Source of the DNA: Anarhynchus alexandrinus
Taxonomy: Eukaryota; Chordata; Aves; Charadriiformes; Charadriidae
Assembly (NCBI GenBank): GCA_008711295.1
Contig: VUYV01000040.1
Coordinates: forward strand, 4,141,591 to 4,205,590
DNA: 64,000 nt
Direction: 5' to 3'
The position numbers and the translations under genes are program-made. This document shows, one piece after another, positions 15,101-30,100 of the stretch. Under the pieces are notes generated by a model. The model was given only the letters and a program-made list of their open reading frames with translations. It searched no databases and was not told the origin of the DNA. Positions within the stretch are counted from its first letter, which is position 1, and each line of letters starts with the position of its first letter.

Positions 15101-18100
15101 GACTGAACATTACGTATTCTATGAAACTTCAATGCTCAGCTTCATTTCTAGAGTATTCTTGAAGTTATAAAGCCATATTCACCAGAAGGAAGTTAATTTC
15201 TCAGTATGCATGTGCTCAATAAACAGATCACGCACACCCAACTTATCCATGCTCACATCCTGACCTTTGAAGTACAGCTAGAGTGCCAGGGTTAATTCGA
15301 TGAATACCATCAAGAATAACAAGCTTTCCTTCCAGGGCAGCAGTAACAAGTGGCGATGGTCTCCAAGCAGTGTCTCCATTAGGAAGAGTATACCTTTGCT
15401 GTAGCAAATCTCTAGCCGTCATATCCTGTAAGTATCAATTAATCAGAAGAATGTATTTATGCTCTGTTTTCTTCATCTACAAATACATGCTTTCTCCTCA
15501 AAAAAAATTGCATTTTGTTTTTCCTGATAATATACCCGAAGAAGATTATCAGGAACTCTTCAATTACTTTTCCAAAGAGTATTAGAAATACACACACGAA
15601 TCTACACACACACACTATGTTAAACAGTCTTTGGAAGTTCTAGACCTGCCAACATCACCTCTTTGAAACCAGAACAAAAGCCCTTTTTTTCCCCCCCTTA
15701 AACATAACACAACCGTATGACAACTTGTACACAGCTTTGTGTACAGAAGGGGGCAGCAATTTACACCTGGAACAAACGAGAGTCATTTATTTCACATAGA
15801 AGTAGTCACCTGAAAAAGCAAAGATTTGATCATTAATCTTGAACACAAACCAGCATGACATTCCACCTGTCAGCAGGAAAATGCAGTGGAAGCATCGGAG
15901 AATAAAGGACAGAGTAAGAAAAAAGCCAGTAACACACAAAATATCAAAAGTACATAGAATATCACAAAATAATACTTAAGGGATAAAGCAAAACCAAAGG
16001 CAAAAATCTAGCATATCCTCCAGCCCACATATTTCAGATGCTCCATTATAACAGGTAAGCCCTAGAGCAACAAAGACGTAATAGCCATTTTGTAACCTGG
16101 AAGATGAAATTCCTTCCTCAGGCTCTGCTGTGAACACAACTTAAACCTAAAATCAGATGAGAAAAATATTTTCTGTTGTAGATGTAGCTTTTGCATATGT
16201 CCTTTTCACAACTATAAAACCCTTTGAACTTTAAAGAATAAAAATAGAATACATTACGTCATATGCGCTGAATCATTTCCTCTTTTTACATTTCCTTAAA
16301 AGCCTTAAAATAACAGGACAAAGTCTGGTTCCTTCAGTGCTTCCACATTTGTATAATTTAAAGCCTCACATTCAAATCCACAAAACCAGACCATATTTTT
16401 ATTGTTGTATTTCTGGGTTTTTTTACTGCTGTGTTTGCTCTTTTCTGTTTTATTAATGAATTAAACTAAAAGCAGAACGTGAAATATTTTTATCAAAGCC
16501 AGAGAAAAATGTGTTTTCAGGACTTGCAGCAGAAGTGTGCATCCAGTAGATAGTAAATGCTGCATAACTGAATATTTAACTAACACACCCTCTGACAATT
16601 CACCTCTAGTGGAATGAAAACAAGGTACAGTATGAATTGATCGGGAGCCTAGTATGCTATATAGCATGTCCACCTATAATCCAAAAACCACTTGAGAACC
16701 ATGCATTAATTTTCTGGAGATAAAATCAGAAGAGTATTTCACTGCAAAATATTTTCTGAAATGTAAAATGAATGTTTATATTGTAATTTAAATGGTTGAA
16801 TAATATGCAATTTAGTGATGCATTAAAAAGAACTATCATTCACTAACACCTGCACAGTTTCTGTAAGGGATTTGTTTTATAGCTAAGTACCTGCCCAGTG
16901 ATTTATTGTTTCTATTTACCTACTCTAAACCAATTTTTAATATATGATATTAAAAATATACACTATGAGATATAGTGTTATAATACTCTAAACACTAAAA
17001 AACCCTCCTTTTGGAGGGGAGGTAATAGAAATATATGAATTAATTTTTTCCCCTTATTTTGGGCAAAGAAATGGCAACATTATATTGCCTTGTAAAACAA
17101 AACGCTTATTTTAATTTGTAACAGTCATTGTAACTTACGTGTTTTATATTGTGCTGTTTATTTCCTAAAATATCTTGTATACAGGAAAAAAAAGATGTTT
17201 AGGAGAGAAAACAAGTAGGATAACTTCTATTTCACCCCCTTTAGCAGCTATAGCAATACAAGCCTCCAACCTAGCCATTTTCCATGGCTTGCAGTGATAA
17301 TCATGTTCTTGGCAATTATGAGGTGAAAAATCTATGTTTCCTGCTTTTCATGCCAATTTGGACTCATATTTTGTTAGTATTTCTCAAATAAAAAATTGGA
17401 AGGAATTTTTAAAGAAAAATTATGAGGTCATACAAAAAAAAGGAAATAAAAAGAAATCTTAGAAACGAAAACATCGCAGTACACAAATACTAGTGATGTG
17501 CTTAAAAGACTGATTTTGCTGGGGAAGAAAAGGAGCAAGTTGCTGGAAAACTGTTTTAACATCACTTCAAATATTGCTTTTTTCCCTCCCTGAAAATCTG
17601 GGGGGAGAAAATGTTTTATTTTAAACAATTTAAACCAAAAGTTCCCTAACTACATTCCACAAAGAACTAGCTGGCTGCTGCTTCTCATTTGCTGTTGTTT
17701 AACTGCATTAAAAGACAACATAAAAACAAACCTTTCCTAATCAGGATGAGTTTCCTTTGTCAGCAATTTGCCTACATGGAATTATATATAATGAGAAATC
17801 CATATAATGATGTCAGATATCACAAACAAGACAGGAATTGTTCTCTGAGCCAACTGTTAGTATAAGAGATGATCAATGTGCTCAAAAGGTTTGGAACTCT
17901 CAGTTTAGGTAAATTTGATTCTCATCTCACAACATAAACACTTTTAAAGGTTTTTTCCTGTGAAATCAATATAAAGAGCTATGCCTGTTCACACTATTCA
18001 AGCCCTTAAATCAACTTCAGATGGCAAGAACAATGAAGCAAATATTAAAATTAAACGTAAACATTGTATATCTAAAAATCTAAGAATTCGTCGTCACAGA

Positions 18101-21100
18101 GCTTGAAGAAAAACAGTGCTATTGCTTCAGATCAAGGATAAGTGCCCCACTACTTATTTTTGTGCCTGCAGAAATTATTGGAAAACAAAAATGAACCATA
18201 GGATAAATAAAAGCCTCCTTAATTTTAGAAATGGATTTAGGACAATACGATGTCTCTCTCAAAAAATCAAAAAGGACACTTTTTTGAACCAAAGTAGAAA
18301 AATCTGATAAATTTACAGCATTATCAAAGTTCTCATAGCCTTCATTGCTGAATTACTGTATTAATTAATACATTTAACATTTGTCCTGTCATTTAATTAT
18401 CCTATTATTTAGCTATGCAAAGCCCCTGATAAGTTTTTACATATTTTAAGAAAACAAATGCATTCTTAAAAGTTATCAGAAGATGTATAGCTGAGCTACA
18501 TTCAATCATTTTTTTTATACACTACTTCCAGTGAAAATTTTTGAGATTATGTAAGACACTGCACATAGGAATTATCTACACACACAGATACACATGTGGA
18601 TCTTGCCTAGACTTGTCTACACAGGAATTCATTGTGAACAATGAGCTCACAAACAGTCATTTATTTGCCTTAGCGATACTGTTCATTATCACCAAAAAGC
18701 CTCTCTATAAAAACCCTCTGCCCTTTGAACTTGATCAAACCCTGGTGAAACCAAAGGAAAGGTTCGCTTCAGTGGGAAATACTTCAAACCCTTAGCCTAG
18801 ATTTTATTTCTGCAGGAATTACAGGTTCCTCTGAAAGAAAGATGTTTACCGAGTACCTAATTTGTCAGCTCTTCTCATGTGTCTCCAAAAAGGAAGTCTT
18901 CTGCTCCTGTCCAGTGAAGCCATACTAATTAAAGGTAGGATGTTGAAAAACAGTGGCCATGTTTTTAACCAAATAATTGTCTAATTTTGCTGGTGAGTAC
19001 TCAATACCGTATTACATGCGTGCCTGTCCTTAAGCAGGTTGTCAAGTCACAAAAAGTTTTTCCTGGGATGATTTAAAAATACATTTACAGTGACAAACAG
19101 AGAGAAGTATGCAGGCTAGATGGACACATTCAGTTCTGGCTCAGAAACTACACATCTATCTCACTATACCACTGTACAGATCTAACAGGCGCTGCTGGGA
19201 ATCCAGGTATATTGCTATAAACATAACATTGTGTTGATGAGGCTACATAGCTTTGGAACCCAAATCTGTTCACACCTGGCAACGTTAAAGCATAAGAAAA
19301 GGGCACAAATCATCCGTCTGAATCCATCTACCCAGACACAATTTCAGAGTCTGTGCCTTTATCAGCTGAAGCCACATAGGGGGAAGGAAAAGCAGTGGGA
19401 TCCTGTCTGGGGAGGTTCTCAGCAACACGGGAAAACATAAAATGGACTGGCTTTCTTTTTTTCATCATCAATAATATTTCTCTTTTCTATTTTCTCTCAC
19501 TTTTTGTCTGTTTCAGCCATTCAACCTCACCACCCATTTCTGTCAGCCTCTCTCTCTCCCCACATGCCACTGCACTGCCAAATCAGCTGCCACTGCCATT
19601 TCTTCCTTTGGAGGTCTCCATGCTGCCTGGGAAAAATTTAAATAAGCAAAGGGATGGGAGAAAGACCAATGTATTGCATTAAATCTGATGCTAATGTTCC
19701 CCTGCAGCATTGCCAATTATCACTTACAACTGTAAATCCTGGTGTATTTTGACTCACAAGGTCATGGGAGACTCTTGACTTCATATTTTATTTGAGAGTG
19801 TTTTCATTCCTCAAGGTTATGGAGAAAAAGAAAAACCTTACATATTTGATCCCTACTATGAAAAGCTAGCAAATTAATTAATTCTACTTTTTAATCTTGT
19901 AATTTTTCAGTTTATGTCATGAGGTTAGAGTGTATCAAGATCTAAGACTGACAATTCTTTCCAAACATGTACTAAGTGACCACTGGCTATGGCAGATCAC
20001 TGTTAAGCACGACAGATCTCGGGGTTTGCAAAAAAAACCTCTAGTGCTGTGACAAAGCCTGAAGCACTGTCTGGATGAAATCAAAGGAAAAAACCCTAAA
20101 TGTACAGCAGCCCCACTGTGCCATGTTTACCATACTCCAAGAAAACTGACAGCTCCAAAACCTTCATTCCCTTACTATTCTGCATGTCCAGCCTTCCTGG
20201 AACCATTATTACTACTTCTATGTTAATCTTTTTAAATACAAATTTCACATTTTACTCAGTAAAAACATTCACTCAGCCCTTACTTTTTCAATTTCTGTAA
20301 ATTTATTCCTCCAACTCATGAAAAATCCAGCTACAACAATAAGATCCTTGTCATCACCTTCAAAACCCATGGACGCTCTTAAGATTTCTCCAGTTCTTCC
20401 TTCTTGTAATTTTGCCCCATGACTGCCATTCTAAGGCAACTACGTCAACTGCCTCTACACCTCACAAACCGAGTTAATGCACATTTCTCCCCAAATTTAT
20501 CTTTAAAGCCACATCTGTACTAAGACACAACATAAATAAACTAGCAACAATTAGGCTAAGGGCAGAAGAAGATTACTGTCTGTTATAGCATCTATAAGTA
20601 ATGAAGTTAAACACCAACCCTCATTTTATATTTCTAGGATGCAACATTTTTGAACATGGAACCTTATCTTTTAATCTCCACTGCAAAACAGTCCCACCAC
20701 AACAGTAACTGTCAGACTAAACAGAAACATAAAAAAAGAAAAAGCAAAGAATCTATAATATTGATTAAAATTCCACCTGTTAGGCACGAGAAAAAATAAA
20801 CGTGTAAGAGAATATTAGGTGACCTTGACAGAAGAAACACACACATACAAAAACCAACAAAACAAAAAACACACAAAAAAGCAAAACAACAAACAAACAA
20901 ACCCCCAAAACAAACAAACAAAAAACCAAACAAAAAATGCACCCAAAACAAGAATATTGATTAAGCCTACGGAACGTGAGAAGTAACTTTACAAAAATTC
21001 CCCAGAAACATAAACCAAATTATGTATTCTCAACACAATAAAGAAACTGTCTTTCATAATAATAAAAAAATAGTATTGATAATGGAGAATTCCATTATAA

Positions 21101-24100
21101 GCTTAAATAGCTTATGGACAAACAAAAAAAAAAAGACAGGCAAAAGGTCTTCTGGAGGCATTCAACACACATGAATTACAAGTGGTCATCACTCTGACCT
21201 ATAAGCAGGAAACACACTTAAAAAGGGGGAAGAAAAAAAAAATCAAAAAAGGAGAAGACAAAAAAGACAAAGGTTTTTTTATGACACTCAGTCACGCCAA
21301 ATCACAGAATGAGTTGTCAATTCTCTGTGGCTAGGAGAAAGACCACTGTATTAAACTATTCTCCTTACATTTTATTTAGATTACCTGTCTTTCACATTCA
21401 CAATGAAGTCAATAAAATCAAAGGAAAGCAGTATCAGGGCTTGTTTATATGTAACAACATTGTACTATCTATACTGCTGCACAGTACTCCCTCTGTTTCG
21501 ACTTGCAATAAGACAACATTTTAGATGAGTATTCTAACAGAGAGAGTAAAAAATGCTCTAAAAGGATCAGAAAGCTTTGCTATCTTTGAAATGTTTGCTA
21601 TCCTTTATTTTTTTAACCCATATCAGTGATTATCAGTGATTTTAAAAGCTGCAGCTGCATGTGAACATATCTGCAGCTTTTAAAATCACTGAAAGGGAGA
21701 AATGTACACAAAGAATTGACATCTGTGTTTTATACTTTGGATCATATTTAAAGCACGATCATCAGCAGACAGTTTACTTACCTGGTACAGCATGATAGGT
21801 TCTATGCTGTATCCCAGTATATCAGCAAACTCCTTAGCAATAACTGTTTTGCCACAGCCCTAAAAAGTTGAAAAATAAGAACTAGATTACATTCGAAGGA
21901 ACACAGGGAAGGAGGGAGAAAAGACATTTAAGTTCTTACTTTTCCTCCAATTAAACACATATCTTTAACCATATGGGACTGCATCATTTCTGCCAACAAT
22001 TGATTATGGCTGGAAGTCCTTATGAAAGTATCAGATCGAGGATGCTTTTTTAACAGCCCAGTCCCAGCTGGAACCTATAAGAAAAAAAAAAAGCTAAATA
22101 AGCTATACTGCGATAACTCTAGGATTTGTGTGGACTGGCTTATGCTTCTCCAAAACCACTCTAATATTTTGCTGATGACTGTCATCCATCCAAACTAAAT
22201 CTTTCATTTAAAAAACATTAAATCATATAATTTCTAATAGACAACCTCCTTCACACCTCCATCACCTACAATTCATGAAAAAAAACACCAAAATGTGAAC
22301 CAATTCAATTACAGCATTGCGGTCTGCAAAGAACTTGAGGCTGTTTGTGCTAGAAACAAAATACAGAAATCACCAATATTTATTGCTCATTAGAGAAACA
22401 TGGAAGAGGAATAGCAACTCGTATTGTGAAAATCTGAAGGAGCTACTTTGACCAGAACTTTGGAGAGTTTCAATCATTCCCCACGTTAAGGCATCTGCTA
22501 TAATTACACTTCCCATTCTAATTTGGGATCCATTTCATCTGTAAACTACTTATGCCCTCCTGCTCCCAAAGAGACATTCTGCAGATGTATTTTCAGAAGG
22601 TATCACCTACACGTCAAACGAAAGTAAAAATGTTCGCCTCAGAAAGAATTGAATCAGGTCCCTAAAGACTCACCTTTTTCTGACAAATTCCTATTTGCTG
22701 CTGTTCCCCGTTTCACTTTGTCATGGTACAAACTCTCTGAGAATATTCTTCACTGACAGCAGCCCTGCAGAGAAGGACTTGGGGGTACTGGTGGATGAAA
22801 AACTGGACATGAGCTGACCATGTGCACTCACAGCCCAGAAAGACAACCATATCCCGGGCTGCACCAAAAGCAGCGTGGGCAGCAGGTCAAAGGAGGTGAT
22901 TCTGCCCCTCTAATCCACTCTGCTGAGCCTCCACCTATAGCATTATGTCCAGCTCTGGGGTCCTCAGCACAGGAAAGACATGGACCTGTTGGAGTGGGTC
23001 CAGAGGAGGGCCACAAAAATGATCTGAGGGCTAGAGCACCTCTCCTATGAGGACAGGCTGAGAGAGTTGGGGCTGTTCAGCCTGGGGAAGAGAAGGCTCC
23101 GGGGAGACCTTATTGTGGCCTTTCAGAACGTAAAGGGGGCCTACAGGAAAGATGGGGACAAATTTTTTAGTAGGGCCTAAGGGGACAAGGGGTAATGGCT
23201 TTAAACTAAAAGAGGGAAGATTTGGACTAGATATAAGGAAGAAATGTTTTACAATGAGGGTGGTGAAACACTGGCACAGGTTGCCCAGAGAGGTGGCAGA
23301 TGTGCCATCCCTGGAAACATTCAAGGTCAGGCTGGACGGGGCTCTGAGCAACCTGGTCTAGTTAAAGATGTCCCTGCTCATTGCAGGGGGGCTGGACTAG
23401 ATGACCTTTAAAGGTCCCTTCCTACCCAAACTATTCTATGATTCACCAATGTTAATATGATCTCTCTCTGACTCCCACTAATTCACCTTCTTTACAGATT
23501 CTCTAGACTCTCCAAATCCAACATTAATGTCAAATTCTCAGATCAGCATCTGTTTCCTGAATAAGACCTTATTTCACCACCTAGCAGGTCATAAACTTCA
23601 TTGGAAGAAACTCAAACTAATCATATTTGATGTGATTACTTTTGTTCCATTTTCCCAACATCCTGTGTCGGAACATTACCAAGCACTCATTAGATTTTAT
23701 TTGAAGTGTAGACAAAGACAGACTATTGTTTTTATTAAAAGAAAAAGGGAAAGCAGCACCAAGAGCATCACAAGTACTCTCTGTTATTCTAATCCAATAA
23801 AAAATATGAAATTTAGAGGCTTTTCTTTCATCCATTCTTTAGCATTTCTTTTAACGCAAGAAACTTAAATGAATCACATGTAGACAAGTATGAGTTTCTA
23901 GAAATAAAATCTCATGTACCCATAATCTAACATTCCAGTATCTAAATGTTTTTCTAATAAATATCACGTTACACTACCAAAAAATATTCAATGCAAATAA
24001 GTTTTAGTATCAAGTGTAAGTGTCAAATTCTTAATGAGATGAAAAGAAGTTAATGATATCTAAAAACACATATAGTTTGATGAATACATAAATTCATACC

Positions 24101-27100
24101 TGGAATGTCACTTCTTTTTCACCAATCTGGACAGTTACATCAGCCTTGAAGGGTTTGTTTCCATGTGCACTTTCTACTTTTGTAATCCTTCTGGGAAGCA
24201 AGTGGCTTGCTGAATCTTGAAGCTCAAAACGCTGTAGAATTGGGAGGTGGGGGAAATTAATTATTAAATACAGCTTTCTGTTGTTGGTTTGTTTTTTTTT
24301 AACTGTTCCTTCTGAAAACAAGGCCAGAAGCATATTCAAGATTAATTGTTTGTGAAGTCCTACATCCATTTACTTCAACTTTTACTTCACATACCTACGT
24401 TCACATTCTCAATGAACTATATATTTTACATTTAAAACCAAAGCAAAAAGATCATATACCATCTACTTATTCTGACTGTAGTGACAGATGTAAAGTGAAA
24501 ATGTCATATGGTGACTTTGCCAAGTCTTAGCCTGACAGACCAAAATAATATGAGAAACGGATGATAGCCTTTAGCAAGTGTAATAATAGATCACCTATCT
24601 CTGCAGGTCATTATAACCAATTGCAGATTTAAACATCTGGCTACCAATAAAAATAGCCATCAAACATTATGTTTACTTAGCTCCACAGCCTTATCATACA
24701 ATGAAAATTGAGGACAACCTGTACAAATTAAGCCTTCAGCATGTTCTGGGCATATCAAGGACAAAACCCAGGACGTTTGTCTTCCCAATCCTCTTTTGAG
24801 TGTTACACTCTCTATTTTATGCTGTACATGGAAAGCATGAAAACCATTTAAAAAAATCCTGTAAAAAGTCTATTTTTAGGGGAAGTCATATCAGGGAGGG
24901 TTTATGCACAAAAAAAAGCCACTAATTGAAATTACTAAAATCAGAGAGCCATTTTATTCAACAGAGTGAAAGCTGAGTAAACAAGAGAAAAAGGAGTATT
25001 ATGCAACTCCTTAGAATTCTTAGAAAGAAGATTTTTTTTAAACAGACGTCCCAAATGTAAAATAATTCTTAAAAAGCATGTAGCTTTATTACTGCTAGGA
25101 TTCACAGCACCACCTATTAAAGTTTAGAAAGAAAACTGAGATGCTTTGGCTCTTTGTTACTTTGTAAATTCCCATTCTGGAACAAGAGCCTACAAAAATT
25201 TCATGTTTAAACATGAATTTAAGACAAATGTGCTTTATTCAAGGGTTGCACCAAATTATATTCCTATTGTAACAGCTGAGTCTACTTCAGATACCATTAA
25301 ATGTTTAAACATCAGAAGACAGGAATGCCTACTGAGTAGTATCTCAAACTATGATTCTAAGAAATACTTCAACTACAATTCTGTGAAATGAACTACAGAT
25401 GTTCTCACTCTCATGTTCATTAGCAAACTGTAATATTCTTATTAAGTCAATGGCATTTTGGATAGGGCCAAAGCTGCTCATACACAAAATTGCAAACTGT
25501 TTGTACACAAAAACCCCTTACTCAGATACCAACAGAAGAAATTAACTATGAGCAAGCAAGAAGATTATCTGCACCAGCAGCCTCTGTATCAAACAAAGAA
25601 GATATGGAGACAGCGGCAGCACGCCTTGTACATAAAGGTCTTGGGAGTCTAAAATTTTTTAAGGTGTTTTCTGGTTTGTTTTGTCGTCCCGTGTCCCCCC
25701 CGCCCCTTGTTGTGTGTCCTGCAGCTAGCCTTTTAGAATCCAAATTAGGACAGTGAAAGAGGACTGTCTATCTCTGTGCAGATCCTTACTGAATTTACAC
25801 AACTTGAATTCATCTAACCGCATTTGTACAATTTGAATACATCACATGTAAGCACAGAGATGCTGCTGAACTGAATAATTTAGTAATTAAACAAATCACC
25901 ACACTTATACCTGGACAGAAGCAGCAAATAAGAAAACTGTGGCTTTAAGAGTAAGATCTCCTTGACGCTGTTCTTCATTTAGAATTATGATAGCTACATA
26001 TGGAATCAGAGAGTGGCATGAAATGGATGTACAACCCATTAAACATACTTCTGCCTGAGCCAGAAGCAACTTCCTCTATACAAAGGCCAAGTTGATAGCT
26101 GCAAAGGAAAAAATATTTTTGACTCGGAGGGACAACTACTGAGCACATTCAGTATCAGAAAGTCTGGGAGACACTTGGAGAGGCAGAAGTGGGCAGCCTC
26201 ATTGCCTCAGACTGAAAAGGAAAGAAAAAAGAAAAGACTAGCCACCGAAAACAAGGGAGGAGTTTGGCAGTCCATAATCATCAGGCTACATTCTGCATGC
26301 CTAGAAACACGTGAGAAAAGGCAAACTATAAAAATTAGAAAAAAGGAAGAAGAGGAATTCTGACCACTCCGAAGTATCTAATGATCAGTAATGTCTCCGC
26401 ATGGAAACTGCAAATAATATACTGGTGATCAGGTTGGTCAAAGGAACAGAGAGCTTAAATGAGACGTATTTGCAGATAACCACTCTGCTGAACCCACAAG
26501 AGAGCTAAGCTATCCAAGAGGCATTCAAAGGCAACTGCTCTTTCTTGAAGATTCTCCGCATGGGAAGGAAAGAGAATTTTTCAAGAAACAAGAGGACTGA
26601 ACTGCTTCACAAGTGGCAAAATATGAACTGGAAGTGCAAGATGGGATGGATAGATGAACTCTGAAGAACAGATTCCGCTATAACGGTATGTATTGGTGCT
26701 AATAGCACTCATTAATGCAAAACCCCAAAGATTATAAACTACTTTGGGGGGAATAAAAGAGAAACAAATCCTTCCTTAGACCAAAATTTGCAACAGAAAT
26801 ATCTTAGAAGTGAACAGAATTGTCTAGACAAGAAAGACGACTCCAGTTTTCTGAACTATTAGCCCACCCTCTATAAGAGAGTGCCTATGTAGTCTGAAGA
26901 TTCCCTGCCACGAGGCAGGGAAACAGCTTGCAAGGAGGAGTTCAGCTAAGATTAAAGTGGGCATGCAAATAATACAAAAATGAGTCACAGGGAACAAACA
27001 AGCTTTTACTTGATAGAAGATCAAGACAGTAAACATAGAATTAATCAAGGCATGAAAAAAATGAAGAAAAATTCTAGAAGGGTCTTAGAGCAAAGTTGAA

Positions 27101-30100
27101 CACTTGGATAGTAGGCTGACAGGGACTTGATCATTTATTAAGACAAATCTGATCTATATGTTGTTTCTAAAAACTGATGGAAAGATACTCTTGATTAGAA
27201 GGCTAAAAAAAACCCCAACAGTGGGTTTTTCCAACACTGGGAAAAAAAGCCACACAAAAGGCACGTGAGAATTAAAAAAGCAAATCCAAAATATTTGATG
27301 AATCTGAAGTAAAATACTAAAAGCTTATGGAACAATGAAGAAACAAGTATAGAACAGTTAGAGTCTCTTATGAGCCACCAAACTCAGCCTAAGTGAAGAT
27401 GACCAGTTTTATAAATGTCTACCAATAGTACACAAGAAAGAAAACTTTAATACAGTGGGAGACATATGTGCTTAAGCTTATTGTTTGGGAATGGTTAACT
27501 GGAGGCTGTTTTCCTTGAAAGCAGTGATTTCTCTATATCTAAATCTTCTAGAGGAAAAGCTTAACTAAACTTTTACTGAATTTTTATGATCATATTTCCT
27601 ATGTTCATCTGTCAATCAAAATAATTTGTCATGCCAATATTTCATGCCACTACAGAATAATTTTAAAGGCCGTAATTCGTATTTTCCTTCGCAAGATCTT
27701 CTAAATTTGAGATCTTCTTTAAGAATTAGAATATAAATTGATACAGTTTCCAAAGTGCGGAAATTTCAAATCAGGGTACATAAAGGCACATAATTCTCAA
27801 GTTTATCTTGGTACTTCTGTCCAGTCTGTTGCTGCTAATGAACACTGCAAACTGTAGCCCTTATACAAATGTTCTGTATGACAAGCAACTCTCAAGATCA
27901 CTGCTGATGCTGGATTAGCATTCAACCCATCAACGCTTTTTTCAATGCTAACCAGTTTGACACAAGGAGCCACATTTGCATCAAATGAAAAAGTTGGTTG
28001 ATAGAAAGAGTTAAGCCTAAAATAGGTTTTAAGTCCAAATAGATCCACTTAACAAGAGATTTGCATTTCAAAGCATTTTTACACATCCAACGCTAACACT
28101 GTAACAAACTACTTTCACTCATAGGGAACGTCTAAGTCAATATGTCACATTAATTCATTATTGAGAATAAGAATTACGAGGAATACCTAGGTCTTGGTGG
28201 AGTCTCAGTGAGCAAGGAGGCACGTAAGGAAAAGATTTACCCAATTTGAAGATACTGTTTGGGAAGACAGTGCCCGGAGAATATGATCTCTTCAAGAAAT
28301 ACACGCAGGGTCTAGCACCTGCCAAAACCAGCTATTTAGCCTTACTGCTGGCTACCTCACTGCTCAGCTCTGACAGCTAACTGGAAGGAAAGACATCCTG
28401 AAATTAAGATACGTTATCAGCTAGATTACTACTTCCCCATATCTGTCTCCAAGTCTGATGCCTAAACTTCACATTTTATTGTACGAAATTTGGTTTTATT
28501 TTCTTTAAATGTTACCTGATGTTAAGAAGTGATTCAGATCACACACGGTAACCCATCAATTGCAAATATATTTCAAGTATTTATTTTTTCAACTCTCAGT
28601 ACCTCCCAGTTAATATTAGTATTTTCTAACTGTATTACACAGAGAGAAGTATTCAGTGGCAAATATTAGCTCAACATTCTTTGGAAATCTGTAGGAAGGT
28701 AGAGTAAGAAATCACCTTGCTTCTGCCAGACTCCTTTCTCTCACATTTCTTATCAAATGAAAAAAAAAAATAATTTCTTATCCATATTTAAAACAGTTCT
28801 GGCACTGCTATTACTAAAATATCATTATAAACAGAAGTTCCTCAGTACAATCAGTTGTTTTCTGTATTTCTTAAGGTTCATTGCTTAACAAGATTTGCTG
28901 TGTGCAAATAGAATAAAATACCAAATAAGATTATATGTACTTGTTGATATAATGGGACAAGTTTGTATAAGTAGTGATGAGGAACAGTATCAAAAAAAAA
29001 AAGGAAAATGAACACAGAAAAAATGTAAATTATAAGGAGGTACTTAAAAGCAGATGATCATTGAGAAAGATTTTACTAGTCAAATCAACCTGCCTTACAC
29101 AGGAAGCAAAAGCATGTACAACACATAAAATTAAATATAGGAAATGGAAAATGGAGGAAACTGATGGTACTGAACATAAGGACATTCCCCATCTATAACT
29201 GATAGGGCAAACAAAATGACACAAAGGATTTAAAATAAAGGCATATTAAGAACAGAAATGACCGTTACTGCTCTGCTAACAGATAGAAGTCTGTATTTCC
29301 ACCCTAACCATGGTTCTTACAGGCAACTTCAGTCACCCTGACATGTGGTGGAAGGGCAACACAGCATGACCCAACCAATCTAGATTTCTGAGGCTGCCTG
29401 GAATAGCGTCTCAACCCAGGCACTGCACTGGCTAGGCAGGGCTGGATGCAGAGACAGCTCCTGCTATTCACAAAGAAGAAGCAACTGGTTGAGGATGTGG
29501 CAATCAATGACAGCCTTGGCTGTAGCAACCATGAAACAACGAAGTTCAAAATCCTGAAGAGGAGTGATGAAGGCAAGTAATACTGACTACAGATCCTAGA
29601 TTTCAGGCAAGATTGGCTTATGCAGAGAAGTGGTAGGTAGGACCCTACAGGAGGCAGCTTTGAAGGTTCATGAAAGCTAGCACATCATTAAGGACAACCT
29701 CCTTCAAATGCAAGAACTGTCCATCCCAAAACTCAGGAAGACAAGTAAGAGACCAGCCCGGGTAAGCAGAGAATACAGGACTGAACTGCAACGCAAAAAG
29801 GCAGTATATGGGAGGGGCTACAAACATTTCCCTGACACATAGGCTTAGTTTTAGAAAAAAACAAAAATTCACTAGCTACAAAGGTGGTTATTTCTAAATA
29901 TGCACATAGAAATAACTTTTAATTTTCAGGACTGAAAGAGCTGGGTAAGATGCTCAAGGTTGTGAATGCTAGTTTTCAAAAACATACATAACTCCTAGAA
30001 CATATTAAAAAATGGAAGAAAGCCAGCATTGTGCTGAAGTTTTAAAAGGATAAATGGAATAATCCAGAATAATTATAGGCTTTATAAGCTATTATCAAAC

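Larger units (their letters stand above)
13994..15264 (-). other. VWA8 intron, 1.3 kb
   Basis: This GT-AG intron contains a TTAT-rich microsatellite and a 51-bp CR1 3' tail. The rest is AT-rich with no recognised feature. Confidence 0.85.
15426..21781 (-). other. VWA8 intron, 6.4 kb
   Basis: This GT-AG intron contains a CAAA-rich tract (20.83-20.94 kb) and a perfect inverted repeat (21633-21692) about 90 nt after its donor. The rest is AT-rich, with no recognised transposon and no gene. Confidence 0.8.

Noticed and set aside
21633..21692. Perfect inverted repeat considered as a microRNA precursor
   Set aside because: The stem is only 22 bp without the extra lower stem of about 11 bp that Drosha needs, and the flanks do not continue pairing. 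Kept as a hairpin only.
22820..23361. Open frames of 62-106 aa on both strands
   Set aside because: They lie inside the CR1 copy at 22752-23444 and are shadows of its decayed ORF2 and 3' UTR.
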